A stretch of DNA of 64,000 bases, from the NCBI RefSeq assembly GCF_036345995.1, contig NZ_CP107796.1, positions 8,432,001-8,496,000 on the forward strand. Reading direction: 5' to 3'. The notes under the pieces are model-generated. The model saw nothing but the letters and a program-made list of their open reading frames with translations. It made no database searches and was not told the DNA's origin. Below are positions 8,942 to 17,144 of this stretch, in pieces (within the stretch, counting starts at the first letter, position 1; every line of letters begins with the position of its first letter). Position numbers and translations under genes: made by a program. This DNA is from Streptomyces sp. NBC_00557. Lineage in GTDB: Bacteria; Actinomycetota; Actinomycetes; Streptomycetales; Streptomycetaceae.

Positions 8942-9529
8942 ATGACCTCAACCGATCATTTGCTCGCATTGATCCGGGACACCCCCGGCATCGCTGACCT
9001 ATTGCATTCGTCCTTCGAGTTCGGGATCTTCCGCGGTGATCACGGTGAGGCGGTCCGAGCGGCCTCGGGTGCCGCGCTGGAGGCCATCGCCGGTGACTGG
9101 GCTGGCGGAACCTTCTTTCTGTGCCATGACGAGGACGGGCGGCGGCCCGTGGTGTTCGCGAGTTCTGAGGGACAGGGCGGTGTGATCGCTGGCGACTTGA
9201 AGGCAGCGTTGGAGATCATCACTGGCCTGGCTGTCTGGCAGGACTGTCTGAAGTTCTCCGGCGGCGGGAGTTTGGAGGCCATGGGGGCCGCCGCTGTGCT
9301 CCTTGAGCGGGACCGGGTGCGGGACGAGCCCGAGATCGCCGAACACCGGGCCCGTGTCGCTGCGGCTCTGTCGTTGCGCCAGGTGTCCGTGCCTGAGCTC
9401 GTCGCCCGGCTGCGGGACGCAGTGACCAGCACCGAACCGGGCCACGTGGTGGTGACCGAGTCGGGCGATGAGTACGAGTCTCTCTTCGGGACCTTCCTGC
9501 CCACTGACAACCCGAGCTGGCTTCTATGA
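8942..9529 (+). CDS. Hypothetical protein (possibly leaderless)
   Basis: 195 residues from ATG 8942 to TGA 9529. Codon bias is good and the sequence is acidic and globular (HLLALIRDTPGIADLLHSS, GGTFFLCHDEDGRRPVVFAS). There is no signal peptide or membrane segment. No Shine-Dalgarno site is present, while TAGGGT about 10 bases before the start could be a -10 box. The look is that of immunity or SUKH-like proteins, but I cannot assign a family. The IS5 element at 9534 begins 4 bases after its stop. Confidence 0.7.
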   Translation: MTSTDHLLALIRDTPGIADLLHSSFEFGIFRGDHGEAVRAASGAALEAIAGDWAGGTFFLCHDEDGRRPVVFASSEGQGGVIAGDLKAALEIITGLAVWQDCLKFSGGGSLEAMGAAAVLLERDRVRDEPEIAEHRARVAAALSLRQVSVPELVARLRDAVTSTEPGHVVVTESGDEYESLFGTFLPTDNPSWLL

Positions 9530-9533
9530 ACTA

Positions 9534-10444
9534 GGGTCCGTCTTCAAACGGATCTTGCCCACAGCAGGAATGACGCGAGCGTGACCGCCGGCCTCGTAGG
9601 GGGTGGCGGTCTTTTCGTATCGGGTGGCAATGCCGCGGAAGCCCTTGAGCCGGTTGAAGCAGTGCTCGATCATGTTGCGTCGGCGGTAGATCTGCCGGTC
9701 GAATCGTGGTGGTGTGCCGCCGCGGCGGACGCGGTTGTAGCGATGCCGTTGTTGGTCCGCCTTCTCCGGGATGGTGTGTGCGATGCCGCGTTTCACGCAG
9801 GTAGGAGCGGAATCCACGGGAGCTGTAGGCCTTGTCTGCGATGGCACGGTCGGGCCTGCAGCGTGGTCGGCCCAGGCCGGTGCGGGGAACGCGGATGCGT
9901 TCGAGTAGCGGGCGCGCAGATGCTGTCGTGGCGTTGGCCGGGCGTCAGCAGGATCGCGAGCGGGCGTCCTTTGCCGTCGCAGGCGAGGTGGAATGTGGTG
10001 GTCGGTCCGCCTCGGGATCGACCGAGGGCGTGATCGTCCGGTTCGTCCTGGTGGCGCTGCCCTGTTTTCAGCCGGTGCCGACGTGCTGGTGGGCGCGGAC
10101 GACGGTGGAGTCGATCTGGACCAGCCGGTCGATGTCGTCGGCTGCGTCCGCCTGGGCGTGGATCTGCTGCAGAGCCCGGGTGAAGACGCAGGCGAGGGCG
10201 TAGCGGCGGAAGCGGGTGTAGACCGTTTTCCACGGCCCGTAGCGGTCCGGCAGGTCACGCCAGGAGACACCGGTCCGGATCGTGCAGACCATGCCGTTGA
10301 GGACCTGCCGGTCCGCGACGCGTGGCGGCCCCCTGACGGCACGTGGTATCAGCGGAGCGAGTAACTCCGCTCCTGGTCGGTGAGTTCATGGCGACGTATC
10401 ACCTGACCATGATCCACCGCGCGATGATCTTTGAAGCCGGACCC
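9534..10444 (-). mobile_element. Decayed IS5-family element with both ends visible
   Basis: GGGTCCGTCTTCAAA begins at 9534, and its near-inverse, TTTGAAGCCGGACCC, ends at 10444, so both terminal repeats are present (one mismatch in 15). The flanking bases are TA on both sides (9532-9533 and 10445-10446), a likely 2-bp target duplication as in the IS427 group. The 911-bp size fits. The transposase inside is broken, so the element cannot move on its own. Confidence 0.8.
9560..10425 (-). pseudogene. IS5-family (IS427 group) transposase with several frameshifts
   Basis: Pieces in three frames rebuild one protein: VIRRHELTDQERSYSL (N-terminus near 10400), MVCTIRTGVSWRDLPDRYG and DIDRLVQIDSTVVRAHQHVG (10068-10292), then EPDDHALGRSRGGPTTTFHL, then RGIAHTIPEKADQQRHRYNR and FDRQIYRRRNMIEHCFNRLK (about 9580-9790). 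The change after VRAHQH is where these elements normally use a -1 programmed shift; the others are mutations. DDE residues D (IDST), D and E (MIEHCFNR) can be seen or placed. Confidence 0.75.
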
Positions 10445-10563
10445 TATAAGGACCCGGTGGAGACCAAGATCCACGCTGCCGTCTGCTCGCGGAAGGTCAG
10501 CCTTGCCGCGGCACAGCAGGCCATCGTCTCCGACTGGACCACCGCACGCCCGAAGGCGGCCGT
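10445..10563 (+). pseudogene. C-terminal fragment resembling secreted HNH/DUF1524-type nucleases
   Basis: Directly after the IS5 right end the plus strand reads YKDPVETKIHAAVCSRK then VSLAAAQQAIVSDWTTA. This short block with its single Cys and the final WTTA resembles the C-terminal end of small secreted Streptomyces proteins, several annotated as HNH-type. The upstream part is not on the other side of the IS, so it was lost. The frame then fades. Assignment is tentative. Confidence 0.4.
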
Positions 10564-10741
10564 GGCGCGATGCGTTGCGCGCTTCCTGGACCGGCCACCG
10601 CGGCCCTGGTGCTGGCCGGCTGTCGGGCCCCCTCTTGTGGCATCCGGCCGCAGGCCAGCGTGGGTCCGCCTGGGGAAACGAGTCGAGCGACTCCGAGGTC
10701 GCCACGAGCATCGGGCGGGGAGACCCAACCAAATATCTCCA

Positions 10742-11227
10742 TCATCGCGGCCGGGCCAGCAGTTCGGGAAGGTCGTACTCGCAGTACACGGTGCGCGATG
10801 AGATGGGGACGACTGCGCGATCACGCGGGGGGAGCAGGGAGCGCCGCCACCACTCTTCCAGCCCCGGCTCCTGGAGGGTCGGCCAGCTCCCCCGGGACTG
10901 CGGGAACGTACCAGTGAAGGCGCGCAGATGCCGGATCAGGCGGACGGACCCGCTCCAACCTCGCTGAACTGCGGCTTTCGGGAAATCCGCGAATGCACGG
11001 ACACTTTGGAGATTTGTTGCACGGCAGGGAAGGGGCATGCGCAACAACACCCCATCCCGGAAACCTGTTACCGGGTCTGCGCCGAACGGCTTCACGGGGG
11101 TCGGCCATCGGATCGTGTCAATGTGCGTGCCGGCCACGGGGGTCCAGTCACCCCGTGCCTGTGAGATGCCCAGCCGCGCAATCTGGACGAGAGGACTAGC
11201 AGATGCGAACAAGGATTTCAGCAGCAC
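10742..11227 (-). CDS. Hypothetical protein, start uncertain
   Basis: The minus-strand frame has excellent third-position GC and a natural composition (LGISQARGDWTPVAGTH, PVTGFRDGVLLRMPLPC, VVPISSRTVYCEYDLPELL), ending at the TGA at 10744-10742. The ATG at 11227 overlaps the start of the secreted-protein gene on the other strand, so the true start is probably internal or the 5' end has been lost. It has no signal peptide, no membrane segment and no family I recognise. Confidence 0.5.
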   Translation of the reverse strand: MLLKSLFASASPLVQIARLGISQARGDWTPVAGTHIDTIRWPTPVKPFGADPVTGFRDGVLLRMPLPCRATNLQSVRAFADFPKAAVQRGWSGSVRLIRHLRAFTGTFPQSRGSWPTLQEPGLEEWWRRSLLPPRDRAVVPISSRTVYCEYDLPELLARPR

Positions 11228-11565
11228 TACTCACCCTCGGCGTAAGTGGCGCGATGATGCTCGCCACGCCTGCGGGATCGGCTCAGGCCGCCCCTTCCCA
11301 CCCGGACTCCGCCGTCACCAAGGCCGCCACCGCCGGGCCAAACGCTGGTTCGTGCACTCACTGGCAGGACAGCAACACCTACGGCTACGGCTGCAAGGGC
11401 TACCCCGCGGGGTATTACGTCCAAGCGTGGGCGCACTGTATGAACGGAAAGTACGTCCACGGCAACGACGTTCCTGCCTCGGGCAGCAGCTACCACTGGT
11501 CGTACGCCTACTGCACCAGCGTGAACTCCTCCCTCCTCACGGGCTGGTACGTAATCTCGCAATGA
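11203..11565 (+). CDS. Small secreted cysteine-containing protein
   Basis: 120 residues with a clear Sec signal peptide (MRTRISAALLTLGVSGAMML, cleavage after AQA near residue 30). The mature part of about 90 residues is rich in Gly, Tyr, Ser and Trp and has four cysteines (GSC, YGC, AHC, AYC) that could make two disulfides. AGAGGA lies 9 bases before the ATG. The spacing of Cys and aromatic residues suggests a small extracellular inhibitor, toxin or wall-binding protein. No family is recognised. Confidence 0.8.
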   Translation: MRTRISAALLTLGVSGAMMLATPAGSAQAAPSHPDSAVTKAATAGPNAGSCTHWQDSNTYGYGCKGYPAGYYVQAWAHCMNGKYVHGNDVPASGSSYHWSYAYCTSVNSSLLTGWYVISQ

Positions 11566-11743
11566 GCACAGGCGCACCGTACCGCTGATCCCCGATACAC
11601 CGGCCGGTGACCGTGGTTGGTGGAACGGGAGCGCATAAGAGAGTGCGTGCTGGCGTCGGGGCGGCGGTCGCCGCGACTGCGGCGGTCACCGCCCCGTTCC
11701 GTCCCCCGCACGACCGTGCCCGCTACACCGACGGCTGCGCCGC

Positions 11744-12005
11744 CTACCCCGTACCGCCCTGGGCAGGAGTCTTTCCTTCGACCTGGCCCGAGCTCCGGGA
11801 GCTTGATAGGCCGGCGACGACGGCGTCCTGGTCCCGGTGCAGGCCGGTGACCAGGGAGTGCAGTGCGGGTAGGTCGTCGGCGAGGACGCGCTCCATAGAC
11901 GAGGCTGCGGACGCGGCGGGCCGCCGCACCGCCTAGCCCCTGCTTCGCCAGCGCCTGGGCGAACTCCACGCTGCACGTCAGCGCAGGGGGCCCTGCGCGG
12001 TCCAT
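11744..12005 (-). pseudogene. ISL3-family transposase, C-terminal remnant
   Basis: The minus strand reads MERVLADDLPALHSLVTG and LHRDQDAVVAGLSSSRSSG, then QVEG, the usual end of ISL3 transposases (final catalytic Glu in the SSGxVEG block). The upstream part (VEFAQALAKQGL) is in another frame. Only about 85 codons remain and no terminal repeats are apparent. Confidence 0.65.
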
Positions 12006-12053
12006 CAGGGAAAACGGGCTGCGTCGCGATGGACTGCCGGGCAGTATGACGGG

Positions 12054-12539
12054 GTGTCTGATGTGCTGTGGGCTGACGTTGCGTGCTTCTTCGACCCTGA
12101 CCTGATGGGTTCGCTTCCGGACGCGCGTGTCCCGGATGCGTCGGTGGAGGACTGGCAGGCACTCCTCGACCTCGTCGCTGAACGTGACTGGAAGTGCAGG
12201 TACTCCGAGGGCGAGACTGTGCTGCCGGTGCCACCAGCACAGACAGTGCTCTCCCGTCCGGCCGACGCCGAACGCCCCGAGCTGCGGGTCTGGCCGTCAA
12301 TCGAGGTGCTGGCGATCTTCCGCTTCCATGCAGCCGAGGAGATCGACTTTGATGTGGACGTGCGGGAGATTCAGGGCCAGGAGCGACTCGACGTCTTCTG
12401 CCGTTTCCTTCGCGGCATCGGTCGTCGGCTTGGCAAGCCGGTACTGATGGATCCAGAGGGCGACTACGGCCACCCAGTGCTCGGGTTCGACGTGGAAGCC
12501 GATCATGTCGTACTCATGGCTGAACGGCCCGTTATGTGA
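12054..12539 (+). CDS. Hypothetical acidic protein
   Basis: 161 residues from GTG 12054. Acidic and globular, with good codon bias (DVLWADVACFFDPDLMGSL, IEVLAIFRFHAAEEIDFDV, HPVLGFDVEADHVVLMAE). There is no signal or membrane segment and no Shine-Dalgarno site before the GTG, so the start may be leaderless. The layout recalls SMI1/KNR4 (SUKH) immunity proteins, but key residues cannot be confirmed. Confidence 0.7.
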   Translation: MSDVLWADVACFFDPDLMGSLPDARVPDASVEDWQALLDLVAERDWKCRYSEGETVLPVPPAQTVLSRPADAERPELRVWPSIEVLAIFRFHAAEEIDFDVDVREIQGQERLDVFCRFLRGIGRRLGKPVLMDPEGDYGHPVLGFDVEADHVVLMAERPVM

Positions 12540-12872
12540 TCACTGCTTGCATGCAGCAACGCGCGCACCCGCTGCTACGTGGGGAAGCAAAGCGAGCAGG
12601 TCTGGCGAACGCTTGAGCACAGGGTGGGGCGATTCGGATATCGCCATCAGTGCGGGCAGGGCCTTGAAATCGGCCATCACCGCTCGTCGTCACCACTTGG
12701 CTGCGGGCTCAACCAGGGGAACGTGTCCACCTGACAGCCATCTGATCTGCGGTGCCGGTGGTATGTCGGAGCACTGTCGGTCGGATGTCGGTGGCTCGTC
12801 GGCGGGGGCTGGCACCTTTCCAGGGACGGCCGGCCGGAGCTCACCGGGCGGCCCGATCCAGAAGGAGTCACC
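12540..12872. other. Intergenic region before the flavin monooxygenase
   Basis: No convincing gene. A 54-codon minus-strand frame (about 12537-12701) has fair codon usage but no homology I can name. Repeated TCGG-rich words (12765-12800) may hold promoter or operator sequence for the next gene. AGAAGGAG just before 12873 is its ribosome site. Confidence 0.4.
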
Positions 12873-13994
12873 ATGCACACCCCAGTCACGATCGTCGGCG
12901 CCGGACTCGGCGGACTCACACTGGCCCGCGTCCTGCACGTTCACGGAATCCCGGTCACGGTCTACGAGGCGGAGTCCTCTCCCTCGGCGCGCGCGCAGGG
13001 CGGACTGCTCGACATCCACGACTACAACGGGCAGCTCGCACTCAAGGCGGCCGGGCTGATGGAGGAGTTCCACGCCATCGTTCTGGAGGGCCGCCAGGCG
13101 CTGCGGGTCCTCGATCCGGACGGGACTGTCCTGCTCGACCAAGCCGACGACGGCACGGGCGGGCGCCCTGAGGTGCAGCGCGGCGACCTGCGACAGGTCC
13201 TGCTCGACTCGCTCCCGGCAGGCACCGTGCAGTGGGGGCACAAGGTCAGCCGCACCCGTGCCCTCGGCGAGGGGCGCCACGAGGTGACGTTCGCCGACGG
13301 CGGCAGCGCCGTCACCAGCCTGCTGGTCGGCGCGGACGGCGCGTGGTCACGGGTCCGGCCGCTGCTGTCCACCGCCACACCCGAGTACATCGGTACATCG
13401 GTCGTCGAGACCTACCTGTTCGACGCCGGCACACGGCACCCGGCCGCCGCGAAAGCGGTCGGCGGCGGGATGCTGATCGCACCCTCGCCGGGCAGGGAGA
13501 TCTTCGCTCACCGGGAAAAGGACGACACTGTGCACGCCTACGTGGGGCTGTCCGAGCCGCAGGACTGGTTCGCCGCCATCGATTTCGCCGATGCCGCCAC
13601 GGCCACCGCGCGGATCGCGCAGGAATTCGACGGCTGGGCGCCGGAGCTCACCGCACTGATCACCGACAGCGACGTCGCACCGGTGTGGCGCCCCCTCTAC
13701 GCTCTTCCGACCGGGCACCGGTGGGACCGGGTGCCCGGGGTGACCCTGCTCGGCGACGCCGCCCACCTCGCGGCTCCCAACGGCGAGGGCGCCAACCTGG
13801 CCATGCTCGACGGCGCCGAACTCGGTGAAGCCCTCGCCGCGCACCCCGACGACATCGAAACGGCGCTCACCGAGTACGAGCAGACCATGTTCCGCCGCAG
13901 CGCCGAGACCGCCACCGACGAGATGCCCGGGATCGACTCCGCCGACAACACGGCCCACGGCCTGATCAACATGCTCACCGAGAAGGGCCGATGA
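12873..13994 (+). CDS. TetX-like FAD-dependent monooxygenase
   Basis: 373 residues, close to TetX (about 380). The Rossmann fold begins at residue 5 (TIVGAGLGGLTLARVL). The following blocks run parallel to TetX: QGGLLDIHDYNGQLALK, VQRGDLRQVLLDSL (the RNDLRAILLNSL block of TetX) and GDAAHLAAPNGEGANLA for FAD ribityl binding. A strong AGAAGGAG precedes the ATG. TetX hydroxylates tetracyclines and inactivates them; chromosomal relatives may act on other polyketides or on host biosynthetic intermediates. The gene stands alone between remnants, so a resistance or detoxification role is more likely than a pathway role, but this is inference. Confidence 0.85.
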   Translation: MHTPVTIVGAGLGGLTLARVLHVHGIPVTVYEAESSPSARAQGGLLDIHDYNGQLALKAAGLMEEFHAIVLEGRQALRVLDPDGTVLLDQADDGTGGRPEVQRGDLRQVLLDSLPAGTVQWGHKVSRTRALGEGRHEVTFADGGSAVTSLLVGADGAWSRVRPLLSTATPEYIGTSVVETYLFDAGTRHPAAAKAVGGGMLIAPSPGREIFAHREKDDTVHAYVGLSEPQDWFAAIDFADAATATARIAQEFDGWAPELTALITDSDVAPVWRPLYALPTGHRWDRVPGVTLLGDAAHLAAPNGEGANLAMLDGAELGEALAAHPDDIETALTEYEQTMFRRSAETATDEMPGIDSADNTAHGLINMLTEKGR

Positions 13995-14400
13995 CCCGCT
14001 CAAGCCCAACCTGATGCCCTCCTTACCGACATCAGCCACGGCCCAGCGATCCTGGAGGGGAGCTCCACGAGGTGTATCCAGCCCGTCTGGGTCTGCCGCC
14101 CCCTCCACAACCGCGCGAGGACCTCCTGCTCCGGGTACCCAGCACCGGGTCGGCGGGCGGCACGACCCGCACCGGCACGGGTACCGGCTGGTCTGCGTCG
14201 TCGAAAAGGGGGCGTCACGGGTCCCGCCGTAAGCAGGTGCTGCGCGGGCGGTCGCCGTCACGGGGGCGAGTATGCGTGTCGCCGGGATCGGTGTCGTTGA
14301 CCCGATCGAGAACTGGTCGTTGATGTCGGCCCCGAGGGCGCTTTTCACTCCTCAGAAGGTCCGTGCCACGGCGGCGAGGGCCCGGGACGCCTGAGCGCGA
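13995..14400. other. Intergenic debris
   Basis: About 400 bases with no definite gene. A minus-strand frame around 14030-14140 (EVLARLWRGRQTQTGWIH) looks like coding sequence but cannot be bounded or named. Confidence 0.35.
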
Positions 14401-14579
14401 TGATCAGCGAGGTGGAGGCGGCGCCGGAGTCAGCGACGCGGGGGTGCGCCCCTTTCCGAACTCCATGAGGTGATCTGGACGGCGGCGGCCGCGCACTGGA
14501 CGACCCACCAGTACCGGGTCGCGGTGCGGGAGGCGTCTGAGGCGCTGACCGCGCACTGCAAGGAACGCCTGGGCCGGCG
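14401..14579 (+). pseudogene. TIGR02391-like protein fragment
   Basis: With one frame change near 14445 the plus strand reads MISEVEAAPESATRG followed by PLSELHEVIWTAAAAHW and YRVAVREASEALTAHCKERL. The LH-E-V-hydrophobic-HW-Y-R-AV-EA-AL pattern is that of the TIGR02391 (Ymh-type) domain of unknown function, often found in phage and defence islands. The remainder is replaced at about 14580 by a Tn3-type transposase piece. Confidence 0.5.
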
Positions 14580-14985
14580 TACGAGCACGCGTGGGAGATC
14601 CGGGACGCCTACGGCTATCACCCGTACGACGATGCGGAGTGGTCCCGGAAGTTCCGCAGCTTCCTGCAGGGGCGAGCGTGGACGCACGCGGAGGGGCCGG
14701 TGGCGCTGTTCCATCAGGCGGTGGGGTGGCTGCGCCGGAACCGGGTGCTGCTGCCTGGGGTGAGTGTGCTGGCGCGGCAGGTCTTGCAGGTCCGGACGGT
14801 CGCGCAGAAGCGGTTGCACGCTGCCGTCGCCAGGGCGGCGGCCCGGGCGGATAGGGAGTTGCCGGGGCAACTGGTGGCGACGCTGGTGAGGCCGGAGGGT
14901 AGCGCGGTTCTCGGAGCTGGAACGTCCGCGTCGGCCGCCGACGCGGACGACGGGCACGGCGTTCGCCCGTGCGCTGGAGCGGGTG
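14580..14985 (+). pseudogene. Tn3-family transposase (DUF4158 domain), N-terminal fragment
   Basis: The frame from 14580 reads IRDAYGYHPYDDAEW, KFRSFLQGRAWTHAEG, LFHQAVGWLRRNRVLLPGV and VLARQVLQVRTVAQKRL, the DUF4158 region at the start of Tn3-family transposases. A frameshift near 14890 leads to RFSELERPRRPPTRTTG and FARALERVDEI, which is still Tn3-like. The large C-terminal DDE domain is absent because the frame passes directly into IS110 sequence. Confidence 0.75.
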
Positions 14986-15507
14986 GACGAGATCGGCAAG
15001 CAGATGCTGGCCCTGCTGGTCCAATTGGAGGCCGCCTGCACGGCAGCCGACGACCTCGCCGAGGCGGTCGAGGAGGTTTTCCCTCAGCACCCGGACGCTG
15101 ACGTGATCCTCAGCTTCCCTGGTCTCGGCGTCCAACTCGGCGCCCGGGTGCTCGCCGAGATCGGAGACGACCGCAGTAGGTTCGCCGACGCCCGCGGGCT
15201 GAAGGCATACGCCGGCTCCTCACCCATCACCCGTGCCTCCGGCAAGAAGTCGTCGATCACCCGCCGGTGGGTGAAGAACGACCGCCTCAACCACGCCGGT
15301 TATCTGTGGGCCTTCTCCGCCATCACCGCCTCACCCGGCGCCAAGGCCCACTAGCGTCGCCGCCGCGACGACCACGGAGACTGGCACGCCTCCGCACAGC
15401 GCAACTTGTTCAACCGCATGATCGGCCAGCTCTACCACTGCCTCCAGAAGCGCACGCTGTTCGATGAGAACACGGCCTTCCCCACCGAACTCTCGGTCGC
15501 CGCTTGA
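14986..15507 (+). pseudogene. IS110-family transposase, C-terminal half, with internal TAG
   Basis: In frame with the preceding Tn3 piece, the sequence becomes an IS110 Transposase_20 domain: DVILSFPGLGVQLGARVLAE, DARGLKAYAGSSPITRASGK and VKNDRLNHAGYLWAF. A TAG at 15352-15354 stands where IS110 proteins have Tyr (AHY-RRR), after which the same frame continues (DDHGDWHASAQRNLFNRM) to the natural TGA at 15505-15507. The N-terminal DEDD domain is missing. Confidence 0.75.
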
Positions 15508-15510
15508 CGT

Positions 15511-15573
15511 GTTAACCGCCTGAGGTGTCTGCGGAGCGCAGGTAAGACGGGCACCCGTGCCCGCACAGCGCGG
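15511..15573 (+). pseudogene. TnpB C-terminal tail (IS200/IS605 family)
   Basis: VNRLRCLRSAGKTGTRARTA followed by TGA at 15571-15573 looks like the basic, disordered end of a Streptomyces TnpB. All catalytic RuvC and zinc-finger parts are missing. It is followed at once by the characteristic 3' end of such elements. Confidence 0.5.
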
Positions 15574-15651
15574 TGAAACAGGAACCCACCGAGACGGTCG
15601 GACGACCGTGGTAGGAATCCCCCACCTTTAGATGGGGGAGCGGAAGTCAAA
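15560..15651 (+). ncRNA. Right end of an IS605-type element with putative omega RNA (reRNA) scaffold
   Basis: Downstream of the TnpB tail comes GGAACCCACCGAGACGG, then GGTAGGAATCCCCCACC and a hairpin with stem TCCCCCA/TGGGGGA at 15618-15624 and 15633-15639, then GGAAGTCAA at about 15642-15650. This arrangement is the standard 3' terminus of IS200/IS605 elements, where the RNA that guides TnpB overlaps the end of tnpB and the guide lies just outside the element (here from about 15651). As TnpB is gone, it is a relic. Confidence 0.55.
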
Positions 15652-15758
15652 GCTTCACCGCCAGCGTCCCGGCCGCAGGCGTCTTGCGCCCGCTGCGCGA
15701 TCCGGAGGCTGCGGAATGGGACGATGACGACACAGCATGATCGAGGAGGAGGTGTGGA

Positions 15759-16928
15759 CTAGTTGGTTCCGGCGGTGAGTTCGCTGAACAGCTTGTTCGC
15801 CGATTCCGAGGCGAACTGGCGCTGGAGCTCGGCGCGGGCGATCTGCTTCTTGAACTCACCCTCGAAGCCGGCGAATCCGGCATTGTGCATGGTGTCGGTG
15901 ATCCACATCGCGAACGCCTGGTAGTTCCAGATGTGCGGCAGGCAGGTCTCCGAGTAGCTGTCGAGGAGGCTGGAGTCACCCTCCTTCGCCTGGCGGATCA
16001 CGGCTCGGGCGAAGACCTCGGCGTCGTGGAGGGCCAGGTGTATGCCCTTGGCGCTCATCGGCGGGACGATGTGGGCGGCGTCGCCCAGGAGGTAGAGCTT
16101 GCCGTAGCTCATCGGGGCGAAGACCACGCTGCGCAGGGGCACGATCTGCTTGGACAGGATCTCGCCGCGCGAGGGTGGGGTGCCGAAGCGGGCCTCCAGC
16201 TCGCTCCAGATGCGCTCGTCCGGCCACTGGTCGGGGGTGTCGTCGACCGCGCACTGGAGGTAGATGCGGCTGGCCTCCGGGCCGCGGGGGATCATGCCGG
16301 CCAGGCCCAGTTCGTGGATGGCCATGCCGGACGGGCGGGTCGGGGTGGCGGCCAGGACGCTGAGCCAGGAGTAGCCGTACGCGTGGGAGTACTCGGTCAG
16401 GGCGGAGGCGGGGATGCTGCGGCGCGAGACGCCGTGGAAGCCGTCGCAGCCGGCGATGAAGTCGCAGTCGACAGCCCGCGCCGTACCGTCGGCATCCCGG
16501 TAGCGCACGACGGGGCGACCCTTGGTGATGTTGACCAGGGTGACGTCGGCGGCTTCGTAGCGCAGGTCGCCTCCCTCGCGCAGGAACAGCTCGGTGAGGT
16601 TGCGCACGAGGACCTGCTGCGGGCAGTACAGGCTCTCGTTGTTGTCGTCCACGTCGATCGGCATCGCGTGGCCGTCGATGTAGAAGCCGCCCTCGCTGTG
16701 CGGGATCGGGTCGCCCGCCAGGACTTCCTCCAGGCCCCACTCGCGGAACATGCGCACTCCGAAGGTGTCGATGGTCCCGGCGCGCTGGCGCTTCTCGACG
16801 TAGGAGCGGGGGTGCTTCTCCAGCACGATGCAGTCGATGCCGTTGCGCAGCAGAAAGTTGCCAAGAGTCAGGCCGGCGACGCCGGCTCCGATGATGACGA
16901 CTGTCGTTTCGTCGTGTGTCGTGGTCAT
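15759..16928 (-). CDS. pobA: 4-hydroxybenzoate 3-monooxygenase (FAD/NADPH)
   Basis: 389 residues, matching the family (about 394). FAD-binding GxGxxG is seen in VVIIGAGVAGLTLGNFLL, the DG motif in CDGFHGVSRRSIP, and the GD motif in LLGDAAHIVPPMSAKGIHLA; the last block, with its Pro-Pro and Ala-Lys-Gly, is diagnostic of p-hydroxybenzoate hydroxylase. It turns 4-hydroxybenzoate into protocatechuate for the beta-ketoadipate pathway. GGAGG precedes the ATG at 16928. Protocatechuate ring-cleavage genes are not in this window. An AraC gene lies upstream on the same strand. Confidence 0.92.
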   Translation of the reverse strand: MTTTHDETTVVIIGAGVAGLTLGNFLLRNGIDCIVLEKHPRSYVEKRQRAGTIDTFGVRMFREWGLEEVLAGDPIPHSEGGFYIDGHAMPIDVDDNNESLYCPQQVLVRNLTELFLREGGDLRYEAADVTLVNITKGRPVVRYRDADGTARAVDCDFIAGCDGFHGVSRRSIPASALTEYSHAYGYSWLSVLAATPTRPSGMAIHELGLAGMIPRGPEASRIYLQCAVDDTPDQWPDERIWSELEARFGTPPSRGEILSKQIVPLRSVVFAPMSYGKLYLLGDAAHIVPPMSAKGIHLALHDAEVFARAVIRQAKEGDSSLLDSYSETCLPHIWNYQAFAMWITDTMHNAGFAGFEGEFKKQIARAELQRQFASESANKLFSELTAGTN

Positions 16929-17018
16929 GGGTGTGCGAGCCTCCGTGCTCAGGGCGAGGGCTGGTGGCGGCATGGCCGCCCACCAGCCCTCCGACGTCCG
17001 GGTGGTGTTGAGTACGGT

Positions 17019-17061
17019 CATCACCCTCGGGCAACGCCTGGCATGCGCACCACCGGTGATG
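17019..17061 (-). promoter_or_regulatory. Inverted repeat upstream of pobA
   Basis: CATCACC at 17019-17025 and GGTGATG at 17055-17061 are perfect 7-bp inverted arms with 29 bases between them, about 90-130 bases before the pobA start and inside the 216-base gap between the AraC gene and pobA. The position suits an activator site for the neighbouring AraC protein. Function is inferred. Confidence 0.4.
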
Positions 17062-17144
17062 GGACAGCAGATACCGAAAAGCCGCCATCTTGGAGGATGA
17101 GGCCGCCGCCAGCGCCTGAGCTGTGCAGGCGCCGGCGCTGGCGG

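Noticed and set aside
10570..10917. Putative lipoprotein frame beginning MRCALPGPATAALVLAGC
   Set aside because: The lipobox-like start is followed by Arg/Pro/Ser-rich shadow sequence opposite a better-coded minus-strand gene.
14404..15135. Long minus-strand frame over the Tn3/IS110 chimera
   Set aside because: Shadow of the plus-strand transposase fragments.
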